This document shows positions 1 to 7,020 of a DNA stretch of 64,000 bases, one piece after another; within the stretch, counting starts at the first letter, position 1, and every line of letters begins with the position of its first letter. The DNA lies in assembly GCF_024055635.1 (NCBI RefSeq), contig NZ_JAMXMB010000025.1, positions 186,001 to 250,000 on the forward strand. The letters run 5' to 3'. Under the pieces are notes generated by a model. It saw only the letters and a list, made by a program, of their open reading frames with translations, had not been told where the DNA came from and searched no databases. The DNA is from Microbacterium yannicii (GTDB lineage: Bacteria > Actinomycetota > Actinomycetes > Actinomycetales > Microbacteriaceae). The position numbers and the translations under genes were made by a program.

Positions 1-1
1 C

Positions 2-838
2 ATCCGGGCCGCGGAAGAGTCTGTGGGCCAGGCGAAGCTGCTCGAGGACGCGATCGAGAAGCTCGCGACCGACCTCGCCGCCGGCGAACGCAACGCCGCC
101 GCCCTGGTCACCGAGCTCGAGAGCGACATCGCTGCCGCATCCGCGCTGCCCGATGCGGACGGGCGGATCGCGAGCGTCATCGCGGCCACGCGACAGCAGC
201 TCGACGCGGCGCGCACGCAGCTGACAGGCCCGGCTCGCCGCCCGCTGGCCGCACTGCAGAGCCTCGAGGCGGCCAATGCGCAGATCGACTCCCTCCTGCA
301 GGGCGTGCGGGATGCCGCAGCCCAGGCCGAGCGCGCACGCCAGATGGTCGGCCAGGTCATGATGCAGGCGCAGGCGCAGGTGTCGGCCGCGGAGGACTAC
401 ATCATGGCGCGCCGCGGGGCCGTCGGAGCGCAGGCCCGCACGCGCTTGGCGGAGGCGGGCGCGTCGCTGGCCCGTGCTCAGGCGCTGCAGGCGAGCGACC
501 CGCAGCAGGCGATGCAGCAGGCGCAGCGCGCCGATCAGCTCGCGGGACAGGCGATCCAACTGGCACAGGACGACGTCGGCGCGTTCGACGGCGGTGGAAT
601 GGGCGGCATGTTCGGCGGCGGGTCGCAGGGAGGCCAGTCCGGCGGCGGGATGCTCGGCGCCGTCCTCGGCGGCATCGTGCTCAATTCGGTGCTGAGCGGC
701 GGACGCTCCTCAGGTGGCGGGCTCGGCGGCCTCGGCGGCATGCTCGGCGGAGGCGGCGGTCGGTCGTCCGGCGGCATGCGACCCGGTAGCTTCGGAGGCG
801 GCGGCACCCGCGCCCGCCGAGGAGGTGGCCGCTTCTGA
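2..838 (+). CDS. C-terminal part of a TPM-domain-type protein (5' end outside window)
   Basis: The frame is open back to the window edge, so the start lies upstream and only the last 278 or so residues are visible. They form a long Ala/Gln/Arg-rich helical, probably coiled-coil region, followed by a glycine-rich tail with repeated GG(M/L)GG words and a basic C-terminus ending RRGGGRF. In actinobacteria, proteins with an N-terminal TPM (YgcG-like) domain and such a tail commonly sit directly before a PspA gene, as here. The TPM domain itself is not in the window, so the family name is inferred from architecture and neighbour. A GTG at 23 is in frame but is probably internal. Confidence 0.6.
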   Translation: MRAAEESVGQAKLLEDAIEKLATDLAAGERNAAALVTELESDIAAASALPDADGRIASVIAATRQQLDAARTQLTGPARRPLAALQSLEAANAQIDSLLQGVRDAAAQAERARQMVGQVMMQAQAQVSAAEDYIMARRGAVGAQARTRLAEAGASLARAQALQASDPQQAMQQAQRADQLAGQAIQLAQDDVGAFDGGGMGGMFGGGSQGGQSGGGMLGAVLGGIVLNSVLSGGRSSGGGLGGLGGMLGGGGGRSSGGMRPGSFGGGGTRARRGGGRF

Positions 839-936
839 CCCCTCCACGCGGAGCCGCCCGTGGAGCTCGCGCGCAGCATCCATCCCCAGACCTGACTCAC
901 CGACCCAGAACTGAAGTCCGATAGGAAGGAAATCCG

Positions 937-1677
937 ATGGCGAAGCAGTCCATCTTCGGTCGCATCTCGACCCTCATGAAGGCGAACATCAACGCACTCC
1001 TCGACTCCGCAGAGGACCCGCAGAAGATGCTCGACCAGCTCGTGCGCGATTACACGAACTCGATCGCCGACGCCGAATCGGCCATCGCCGAGACGATCGG
1101 CAACCTGCGCCTGCTCGAGCGCGACCACCAGGAGGACATCCAGGCGGCCACCGAGTGGGGCAACAAGGCTCTCGCCGCCAGCCGCAAGGCCGACGAGCTG
1201 CGCAAGGCCGGGAACACCACGGACGCCGACAAGTTCGACAACCTCGCCAAGATCGCGCTGCAGCGCCAGATCAGCGAGGAGAACGAGGCGCGGGCGATCG
1301 CGCCGACCATCGCGACGCAGAACGAGGTCGTCGAGAAGCTCAAAGAGGGCCTCAACGGCATGAAGCAGAAGCTGGAGCAGCTGCGGTCCAAGCGCTCCGA
1401 ACTGCTCGCGCGCGCCAAGACCGCCGAGGCCCAGAACAAGGTGCACGACGCCGTCAAGTCGATCGACGTGCTCGACCCGACGAGCGAGCTCGGCCGGTTC
1501 GAAGACAAGGTGCGCCGCCAGGAGGCACTGGCCGCCGGCAAGCAGGAGCTCGCCGCGTCGAGCCTCGACGCCCAGTTCAATGCCCTCGAGGACGTCGGCG
1601 AGCTGACCGAGGTCGAGGCTCGCCTGGCCGCGCTGAAGACCGGCGGCGCGCCGGTGCAGGCCGCGATCGAGAACTGA
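937..1677 (+). CDS. PspA/IM30 family envelope-stress protein
   Basis: A 246-residue, almost wholly alpha-helical protein beginning MAKQSIFGRISTLMKANINA, with the PspA/Vipp1 signature DPQKMLDQLVRDY near residues 28-40. The family binds stressed or curved membranes and preserves envelope integrity. Length and heptad-rich helices fit PspA/IM30. The ATG has a purine-rich ribosome site (AGGAAGGA) about eight bases upstream. It follows the TPM-type gene in the same direction 98 bases downstream and is followed by a strong hairpin, so the two probably form one membrane-stress unit. No PspF-like regulator is adjacent. Confidence 0.93.
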   Translation: MAKQSIFGRISTLMKANINALLDSAEDPQKMLDQLVRDYTNSIADAESAIAETIGNLRLLERDHQEDIQAATEWGNKALAASRKADELRKAGNTTDADKFDNLAKIALQRQISEENEARAIAPTIATQNEVVEKLKEGLNGMKQKLEQLRSKRSELLARAKTAEAQNKVHDAVKSIDVLDPTSELGRFEDKVRRQEALAAGKQELAASSLDAQFNALEDVGELTEVEARLAALKTGGAPVQAAIEN

Positions 1678-1694
1678 CCCCTTCGGGGTGAGGA

Positions 1695-1724
1695 GGGCGC
1701 CGGGTCCGTGAGGATCCGGCGCCC
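1695..1724 (+). terminator. Hairpin terminator after pspA
   Basis: Thirteen-base arms GGGCGCCGGGTCC and GGATCCGGCGCCC, with one G-T pair, enclose a four-base loop 17 bases after the pspA stop. There is no clear T-run, as is usual for actinobacterial terminators. Confidence 0.65.
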
Positions 1725-1831
1725 TTCGCCGTCCCGCGTCGCCGTCGGCATGCAGCGTGTTCGCCGTCGGCATGCGCCCTGCTTCCGGTCAACGGATGCC
1801 GCGGCCCGACGCGGTGCGCGAAGATGAGGGG

Positions 1832-2665
1832 ATGACCCGATACCTCGTCGTTCCGCAGTGGCAGGGAAGCCCGTCCTCGCGCGCGATGCAGCTCATCGAC
1901 GGCGCTCAGGCGATCGCGGGAGACCTGCCGCGCTCCTCGACGACGGTCCTGGACGTGCCCATGGAGGCCGGCGAGTCGCTGGGCACCGGCATCCATCGGC
2001 TCAGCGCCCTGCAGCGCGTGCGCGGACTGGTCGCGGATGCCCTCGCGGCGCACGACGCCGACGCCCCCGGCGAGCACGTCCTCACGATCGGCGGCGACTG
2101 CGGCATCGCCCTCGCGCCGATCGATCACGCCGCGCGCCGCTCCCCCGGCCTCGCCGTGGTGTGGATAGACGCGCATCCCGACCTCAACTCGCCCGACTCG
2201 TCGCCGTCCGGCGCGTTCGCCGGCATGGTGCTGCGAGCGGTGATCGGCGATGGCGTCCCGGGACTGTCGCTGGACGGCGCGATCACGGGCGACCGGGTCG
2301 TGGTCGGCGGCGCGCGCTCGTACGACGACCCAGAGCTCGCGGCCGTCGAGGAGTTCGGCATCACCGCGCTCACGGTGGAGGCGCTGCGGGACGCTGACGC
2401 CCTCGCCGACGCCGTGCTCGCCACCGGCGCCGAGGCCGTCTACGTCCACGTCGACATCGACGCGCTCGATCCGGCCGAGATCGCCGGCAACGCGCACCCG
2501 GAGCCGTTCGGCATCACCGTGGCCGAGCTGACCGCGGCGATCACGCGCCTGCGCGCGCGGGTGCCGTTGGTGGGGGCATCCCTCGCGGGCTACTCCCCCG
2601 CGTCCGCCGCCGCGGCGACGGACGATCTCGGCCCCATCCTCCGCGTGATCGGGGCGCTCGCATGA
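1832..2665 (+). CDS. Arginase/agmatinase-fold (ureohydrolase) family protein
   Basis: A 277-residue protein of the arginase superfamily, which hydrolyses guanidino or related C-N bonds with a two-metal centre. The second and third family motifs are present (DAHPDLNS near residue 114 and HVDIDALDP near 210). The first motif reads GGDCG (residues 87-91) instead of GGDHS, so the usual first metal-ligand His is Cys. This makes true arginase or agmatinase activity uncertain. I chose the ATG at 1832 because the protein then begins MTRYLVVPQWQG and a NANNNT hexamer (GAAGAT) lies six bases upstream; a longer reading frame from 1757 has no support. It overlaps the next gene by four bases. Confidence 0.8.
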   Translation: MTRYLVVPQWQGSPSSRAMQLIDGAQAIAGDLPRSSTTVLDVPMEAGESLGTGIHRLSALQRVRGLVADALAAHDADAPGEHVLTIGGDCGIALAPIDHAARRSPGLAVVWIDAHPDLNSPDSSPSGAFAGMVLRAVIGDGVPGLSLDGAITGDRVVVGGARSYDDPELAAVEEFGITALTVEALRDADALADAVLATGAEAVYVHVDIDALDPAEIAGNAHPEPFGITVAELTAAITRLRARVPLVGASLAGYSPASAAAATDDLGPILRVIGALA

Positions 2666-3120
2666 GCCCGATCCCCACGCCCCCGCCGGGCTGGCGCGCC
2701 GCCGCCGAGCGCGCGGTGGTCGCCGGCCGTCGCATCGACGAGCTCATCCCCTCGGCGCTGCTGGACTCGCCCATCAGCCGCGTCGGGTACTGGTACGGCT
2801 GCGCAGTGGGATGGGTCTGGGGAACGCTCTGGAGCACCGGCCCCATCGAGAAGCGCGAAGGGCTGTGGGTGTTCCGAGGGATGCCGCGCTGGACCTTCCC
2901 GCGGGGCGGCTCATGCGTGGGCGGCTGCTTCCTCACCGGCGACGGCCGCATCAGTGACGCCCTGCTGCGCCACGAGGCCGTGCACAAGCGTCAGTGGCAG
3001 CGCTACGGCCTGCTCATGCCGCTGCTGTATCTGCTGGCCGGCCGCAACCCGCTGCGCAACCGGTTCGAGATCGAAGCGGGGCTCGCCGACGGCAACTACG
3101 TGCCGCGGGGCACCGCCTGA
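2662..3120 (+). CDS. Small conserved protein with HExxH motif
   Basis: A 152-residue protein coupled to the arginase-fold gene by an ATGA overlap. It has a hydrophobic, tryptophan-rich middle (YWYGCAVGWVWGTLW) and a glycine/cysteine stretch GGSCVGGCF near residue 87. A zinc-peptidase-like HEAVHKRQW lies near residue 105, followed by a hydrophobic segment LLMPLLYLLAG. The HEAVH word resembles the metal site of gluzincins, but the protein is too short and lacks an obvious third ligand motif, so peptidase function is only a possibility. Similar short proteins in related genomes carry uninformative names. Function unknown. Confidence 0.7.
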   Translation: MSPIPTPPPGWRAAAERAVVAGRRIDELIPSALLDSPISRVGYWYGCAVGWVWGTLWSTGPIEKREGLWVFRGMPRWTFPRGGSCVGGCFLTGDGRISDALLRHEAVHKRQWQRYGLLMPLLYLLAGRNPLRNRFEIEAGLADGNYVPRGTA

Positions 3121-3129
3121 CCCGCCGCC

Positions 3130-3687
3130 TCAATCGATGACCGCGGCGGACGCCGCGCGGCCCACACGGTAGACCCGGCGGCCCAGGGCGATCACGACGG
3201 CGAGCGGGAAGACGATCCAGAAGAGGTTCGGCAGCACGGCCACCATGAGGAAGCCGACGAGATCGCCCCGCTCGAGCGACTGGCGCGTCATCTCGAGGCC
3301 GCTCGACGCCTCGACCAGGAAGTAGATCACCGTCTTCCAGAAGGTCGCCACGGTGACCAGTAATGCCACGACCAGGCCCGACCAGCGACGTGCGTGCAGC
3401 AGCGCCCAGACGATGAAGACGACCTCGATGAGGTTCGCCCAGCTCTGCGCACTCCCGAAGGCGTCGAACTGCCCGTAGCGATGGTCGAAAGTGCCGTAGA
3501 ACACATGGCCGGGCCAGAACCCCGCGAGCGGGCCGCCGTCGTGGGAGAGCGGGCCCAGCAGCACATAGCAGGCGTCGTACGTCTGGATCACCGCCGAGAT
3601 GATCAGCCAGACGACGACCCACCTCGGCATGCGGAGGTCGCGCGGGTCGACAGCGAGCGCGGGCGAGGCGGCGGCGGTCTGCGTCAT
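3130..3687 (-). CDS. Multi-pass membrane protein, possibly EXPERA/EBP-like
   Basis: A 185-residue protein with four or five hydrophobic segments, starting MTQTAAASPALAVDPRDLRMP. The arrangement of an early YDACYVL segment, a polar loop with HRYGQFDAFGSAQSW and later hydrophobic helices faintly resembles the emopamil-binding-protein/EXPERA fold, but key residues cannot be confirmed by eye. The ATG at 3687 was preferred over an upstream in-frame start at 3756 because the extra residues are basic and lie over the promoter region (TACAGT seven bases before the ATG). It is convergent with the HExxH gene. Function unknown. Confidence 0.6.
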   Translation of the reverse strand: MTQTAAASPALAVDPRDLRMPRWVVVWLIISAVIQTYDACYVLLGPLSHDGGPLAGFWPGHVFYGTFDHRYGQFDAFGSAQSWANLIEVVFIVWALLHARRWSGLVVALLVTVATFWKTVIYFLVEASSGLEMTRQSLERGDLVGFLMVAVLPNLFWIVFPLAVVIALGRRVYRVGRAASAAVID

Positions 3688-3847
3688 GCGGACGACTGTA
3701 CCGATTCCGCGCGCCTCTGCAGGGCTCACGCGTCGTTTCGTCCGTCGTCTACGCACGCGAGTCCTGGCCGCGAGCGTACAGAGACGACGGACGAACCACG
3801 GGCGCGCGATATCGGCGGCTGCCGGGGCGGCCGAACGAGCGGCGGGG

Positions 3848-4324
3848 TCAGCGCGAAGTCGTCAGACCGTACTGCTCGGGTGCGTGGATGGATTCCGCGC
3901 GGATGCCCAGCTCGACCAGGTGGTCGACGATGTCGGCGGTGCCCAGGTAGCCGCCCAGCAGGTGGATGCGGGTCTGATCGTCCTCGGTGCACAGCATCTC
4001 GTCGGCCCACGCGATGACGGCGCGTGCCAGCGCCTCGCCGGCGGCGCAGCCGCGGCTGGTGCCGGGTGCGCCGGAGCGCTGCGAGCGGTCGAGCCACGTC
4101 ACGACCATGCGACTCGGGGCGGAGATGTCGGCCAGCCACGAGGCATCCGGAATCTCGATGAACACCCGGCCCGTCGAGCAGATCGGCAGCGTCGCCAGCG
4201 CGGCTTCGAGCTCCACCAGCGAGGACTCGTCGGCCGTGATCAGATGCTGCACGCGGGTGTGACGCGACGCACGGCACGCCGACGCGTTGTGCGCGACGGC
4301 CTGAGGCTGAGTGGTGTGGGACAT
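3848..4324 (-). CDS. Stand-alone SIP-domain (siderophore-interacting) protein
   Basis: A 158-residue protein matching the C-terminal half (NAD-binding, SIP domain) of siderophore-interacting ferric reductases, such as HLITADESSLVELEAALATL. The N-terminal FAD domain is absent. Full-length SIP proteins reduce Fe(III)-siderophores; this short form must act with another reductase or have another role. The ATG at 4324 follows GGAGGA. Upstream is a DtxR/IdeR-like iron box (4349-4367) overlapping the probable -35 region, so the gene is probably iron-repressed. An in-frame upstream start at 4408 would run through the iron box and was rejected. Confidence 0.82.
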   Translation of the reverse strand: MSHTTQPQAVAHNASACRASRHTRVQHLITADESSLVELEAALATLPICSTGRVFIEIPDASWLADISAPSRMVVTWLDRSQRSGAPGTSRGCAAGEALARAVIAWADEMLCTEDDQTRIHLLGGYLGTADIVDHLVELGIRAESIHAPEQYGLTTSR

Positions 4325-4333
4325 GGCTCCTCC

Positions 4334-4339
4334 AGTATA
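4334..4339 (-). promoter_or_regulatory. Putative -10 element of the SIP-domain gene
   Basis: TATACT on the minus strand, nine bases before the ATG. The iron box lies where the -35 would be expected. Confidence 0.5.
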
Positions 4340-4348
4340 ACCACCTAT

Positions 4349-4367
4349 GAAGGGTTGCCTTACCTCA
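4349..4367 (-). promoter_or_regulatory. DtxR/IdeR-type iron box
   Basis: The minus strand reads TGAGGTAAGGCAACCCTTC, which matches 13 of 19 positions of the iron-box consensus TTAGGTTAGGCTAACCTAA, including the AGGT and GGC core. It sits 25-43 bases before the SIP-domain ATG, a position suited to iron-dependent repression. Confidence 0.65.
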
Positions 4368-4404
4368 GTGATACATGGTGAGACACGAAGACGGATGCCG
4401 CTCC

Positions 4405-5160
4405 TCACGCGTGCGTCAGCAGCACGCGGCGCAGCTCGACGATCTCGTCGTCGGCGAGGCCGTGGGCACGCAGGTACTCCTCGGCCGAGCCGTAGCGGTG
4501 GCCGACGTCCTCGAGGAGGGCGCGCATGACCGGCGCCGGCGACCGCGTCGCCAGGTCTTCGAGGTGGACCGCCTCGGGGTGCTGCGAGCGCAGCAGCTCG
4601 ACGATCTTGCGATTGCGTCGCGGCGGGAGCAGACCCTCGGTGCGCGCGTAGTCGCCGACGACGGCCTCGGTGTCGACGCCGGCAGCGGCGAGCGTGAGCG
4701 CGATCGTCACGCCGGTGCGGTCCTTGCCGACTGTGCAGTGCACGAGCACCGGCTGGTCGGCCAGGATGCCGCGGACGACTGCCACGACGCCCTCGGACGA
4801 ATCGTCGACCAGGCGCCGGTACATCTCATCGAGGGTGAGGTCGTCACGGAAGAACGACTCGACCGAGCCGAGGAAGAGCGGAACCCGCTGCGTGACGAGA
4901 TCCAGGCCGTCGATGCGGCTCGGCTCGCGCGCCACCTCGTCATCGGCGCGCAGGTCGATGATCCGCCGAAGCCCCAGCTCGGCCAGCGCCCGCGTACCGC
5001 CGGCGTCGAGCCGGGCGAGATTGCCCGACCGGTACAGCACGCCGTGACGCGTCGACGTCGAGCCTGCGCGCAGGCCTCCGACGTCGCGGAGGTTCATCGC
5101 GCCCGGCACCGACGGGTCCGCCGGCAGCGCATCTCCTCCGCCCGGCGAGGGGACGGTCAC
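4405..5160 (-). CDS. Tyrosine-protein phosphatase (Y_phosphatase3 / PtpB-like)
   Basis: A 251-residue phosphatase with the P-loop HCTVGKDRTG (HCx5R type) near residue 142 and the family N-terminal motif NLRDVGGL near residue 23. Proteins of this family (lipid/tyrosine phosphatases like mycobacterial PtpB) dephosphorylate phosphotyrosine or phosphoinositides. The GTG at 5160 overlaps the stop of the upstream gene (GTGA), implying translational coupling; a GTG one codon earlier is also possible. It forms a two-gene unit with the AhpD-like gene. Confidence 0.88.
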   Translation of the reverse strand: MTVPSPGGGDALPADPSVPGAMNLRDVGGLRAGSTSTRHGVLYRSGNLARLDAGGTRALAELGLRRIIDLRADDEVAREPSRIDGLDLVTQRVPLFLGSVESFFRDDLTLDEMYRRLVDDSSEGVVAVVRGILADQPVLVHCTVGKDRTGVTIALTLAAAGVDTEAVVGDYARTEGLLPPRRNRKIVELLRSQHPEAVHLEDLATRSPAPVMRALLEDVGHRYGSAEEYLRAHGLADDEIVELRRVLLTHA

Positions 5161-5666
5161 CACGCGGCGCCGGCGGCGGCGTCCTTGTCTTCGCCGACCA
5201 GGTCGTCGCGCGGCGGCGTGCTGTAGCGACCGGCGATGGCAATGCGGTTGAACGCGTTGATCGCCACGAGGATCCAGCTGATGGCGACGTACTCCTTCTC
5301 GCTGAGCACGCCCCCGACGCTGTCGTAGACGTCGTCGGGAATGCCGTCCTCGTGGATGAAGACGTAGGCCTCCGCCAACTCCAGGGCGGCGCGCTCGCGA
5401 TCGGAGAAGACGCCGGACTCCCGCCACACCGGGAGCTGCGCGATGTCGTCCGCCGTCACCCCGGCGGCGACCGCCCGTTCGACGTGCACGCGCACGCAAT
5501 AGGCGCAGCCGTTCAGCTGCGAGGCGTGGATCTGGACGAGCTCCTTGAGCCGGTCGTCGATGCCGTTCTCCGCAGCGATGCCGCCCACTGTCTTCGAGAA
5601 TGCGGAGAGCGCCTGGTAGGCGGGTCGAGCCGCCCGCGAGAGGTGCACGCGGTGTTCTGCCGTCAT
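5157..5666 (-). CDS. Carboxymuconolactone decarboxylase-family (AhpD-like) protein
   Basis: A 169-residue all-helical protein with the AhpD-type active-site pattern CAYCVRVH (CxxC-x3-H) near residues 54-61. This resembles alkylhydroperoxidase D and peroxidase-related enzymes that use the CxxC pair for thiol redox chemistry. It starts with ATG preceded at six bases by TAGTCT, suggesting a leaderless transcript, and its stop overlaps the phosphatase start. It is divergent from the alpha/beta hydrolase, with 67 bases between the starts. Confidence 0.88.
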   Translation of the reverse strand: MTAEHRVHLSRAARPAYQALSAFSKTVGGIAAENGIDDRLKELVQIHASQLNGCAYCVRVHVERAVAAGVTADDIAQLPVWRESGVFSDRERAALELAEAYVFIHEDGIPDDVYDSVGGVLSEKEYVAISWILVAINAFNRIAIAGRYSTPPRDDLVGEDKDAAAGAAW

Positions 5667-5672
5667 GACGCC

Positions 5673-5678
5673 AGACTA
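5673..5678 (-). promoter_or_regulatory. Leaderless -10 element of the AhpD-like gene
   Basis: TAGTCT ends six bases before the ATG at 5666. Confidence 0.55.
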
Positions 5679-5721
5679 CCGAGGGCTCGACCGGGACGGG
5701 CCGACCCCGCTGCCGGTGCGG

Positions 5722-5727
5722 CATGAT
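5722..5727 (+). promoter_or_regulatory. Leaderless -10 element of the alpha/beta hydrolase
   Basis: CATGAT ends six bases before the GTG at 5734 and supports that start over the ATG at 5665. Confidence 0.45.
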
Positions 5728-5733
5728 GAGCGG

Positions 5734-6852
5734 GTGAGCGACCCCATCGACGAGTTCTCGTTCCTGTCCGAGCAGGCGGGAGAAGCCGGCATCGACGCCC
5801 CCGCGCCCCACGGCGAGCGTCTGACCCTGGACCTGCCCGACGGCCGCACGCTGAGTGCCCTGCGCTACTCCCCCGCCGACGCGCCCGACGCCGCACCCGT
5901 CGTGACCTTCCTCCACGGCGCCGGCCTCAACGCCCACACGTGGGACACGACGATCCTCGCGCTCGGGCTTCCCGCCCTCGCCGTCGATCTGCCCGGGCAC
6001 GGCGACTCGTCGTGGCGCGACGACCTCGCCTATGTCGCCCGCGTGCTCGCCCCCGACGTGGCCGCCGGGATCGCGGCGTGGACCGACGCGCCGCAGCTGC
6101 TCGTGGGGCAGTCGCTCGGCGGGCTCACCGCCGCGGCGGTGGCGGCATCCCGTCCGGAGCTCGTGCGCGAGCTCGTCGTCATCGACATCACACCGGGCAT
6201 CGACCCGAACGCCGGTCCGACCCAGATCCGCGACTTCTTCGCAGGCCCGGTGGACTGGGCGTCGCGGGACGAGCTCGTCGACCGCGCCCTGTCGTTCGGA
6301 CTCGGCGGCGGCACGCGGCGAAAGGCCGAGCGAGGCGTGTACTTCAACTCGCGCGTCCGCTCCGACGGACGCGTCGAGTGGAAGCACCACTTCGCGCACC
6401 TCGCCAACGCGGCGTCGACACCGTCCGTGCTTCGACAGGCTCAGCAACCGGTCGGCGCGCAAGCGCAACCGGTCCCCGAGCAGCAGCCGGTCCCCGAGCA
6501 GCAGCCGGTCCCCGAGCAGCAGCCGGTCCCCGAGCAGCAGCCGGTCCCCGAGCAGCAGCCGGTCCCTGAGCCTGTCGAAGGGCAGGATGCCGTCACCTCG
6601 GTGCTCGGCGAGTCCGGCTGGCAGGATCTCGCCGGCGTCGCCGTCCCGACGACGCTCATCCGCGGCGAGCGCGGCTACGTCACGGAGGAGGACGCGGCAG
6701 AGTTCCTTCGACGCGTGCCCGAGGCATCCGTCGTCACGGTCTCGTCGGGCCACAACGTGCAGGAGGAGATCCCGATCGAGCTCGGCGGGCGTCTGCGCAC
6801 GCTGGCCGGTGGGGACGGAACGGGTCGATTCCGCGATGACGGGAAGCCCTAA
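5734..6852 (+). CDS. Alpha/beta hydrolase with an inserted repeat
   Basis: A 372-residue alpha/beta-fold hydrolase. HGAGLNAHTWD gives the oxyanion region, GQSLGG near residue 127 the nucleophile elbow with catalytic Ser, and SSGHNVQEE near the end the catalytic His. Between the cap region and the last strands lie about 50 extra residues (nucleotides 6429-6581) rich in QQPVPE repeats. These derive from a tandem DNA repeat flanked by inverted arms and keep the frame. Without them the length would be typical of the family. Substrate unknown. Confidence 0.85.
   Translation: MSDPIDEFSFLSEQAGEAGIDAPAPHGERLTLDLPDGRTLSALRYSPADAPDAAPVVTFLHGAGLNAHTWDTTILALGLPALAVDLPGHGDSSWRDDLAYVARVLAPDVAAGIAAWTDAPQLLVGQSLGGLTAAAVAASRPELVRELVVIDITPGIDPNAGPTQIRDFFAGPVDWASRDELVDRALSFGLGGGTRRKAERGVYFNSRVRSDGRVEWKHHFAHLANAASTPSVLRQAQQPVGAQAQPVPEQQPVPEQQPVPEQQPVPEQQPVPEQQPVPEPVEGQDAVTSVLGESGWQDLAGVAVPTTLIRGERGYVTEEDAAEFLRRVPEASVVTVSSGHNVQEEIPIELGGRLRTLAGGDGTGRFRDDGKP
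6429..6581 (+). repeat. REP-like inverted repeat with internal 18-bp tandem repeat, inside a CDS
   Basis: Outer arms of 23 bases (6429-6451 and 6559-6581) are inverted copies with 20 of 23 matching; their shared core is TTCGACAGGCTCAG. Between them are five full copies of an 18-base unit (CAGCAGCCGGTCCCCGAG, encoding QQPVPE; 6481-6570, last copy with one change) and one partial copy. The whole block is in frame within the hydrolase gene. From memory the arm core resembles a palindromic repeat scattered through GC-rich bacterial genomes; that needs a genome search. Confidence 0.8.
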
Positions 6853-7020
6853 CGCTTCTGTTGCGTTCCGAGTAGCTGGTTGCCGTTCACCAGTGCGATG
6901 TCTCTAGGCTGTTACCCGCACCGGCGCCGCCCCCATCGGCCCGTCGCCAGACCACACCGCACTCGCCCCACAGGGCAGCAGTCGCCGCACAGCACCGGGA
7001 CCCTCCCCGAAAGGACCTCC

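Noticed and set aside
5163..6753. Extension of the tyrosine phosphatase upstream to form a 782-residue protein
   Set aside because: The added part is antisense to the AhpD-like and hydrolase genes and has no conserved content; the GTG at 5160 gives a normal family length.
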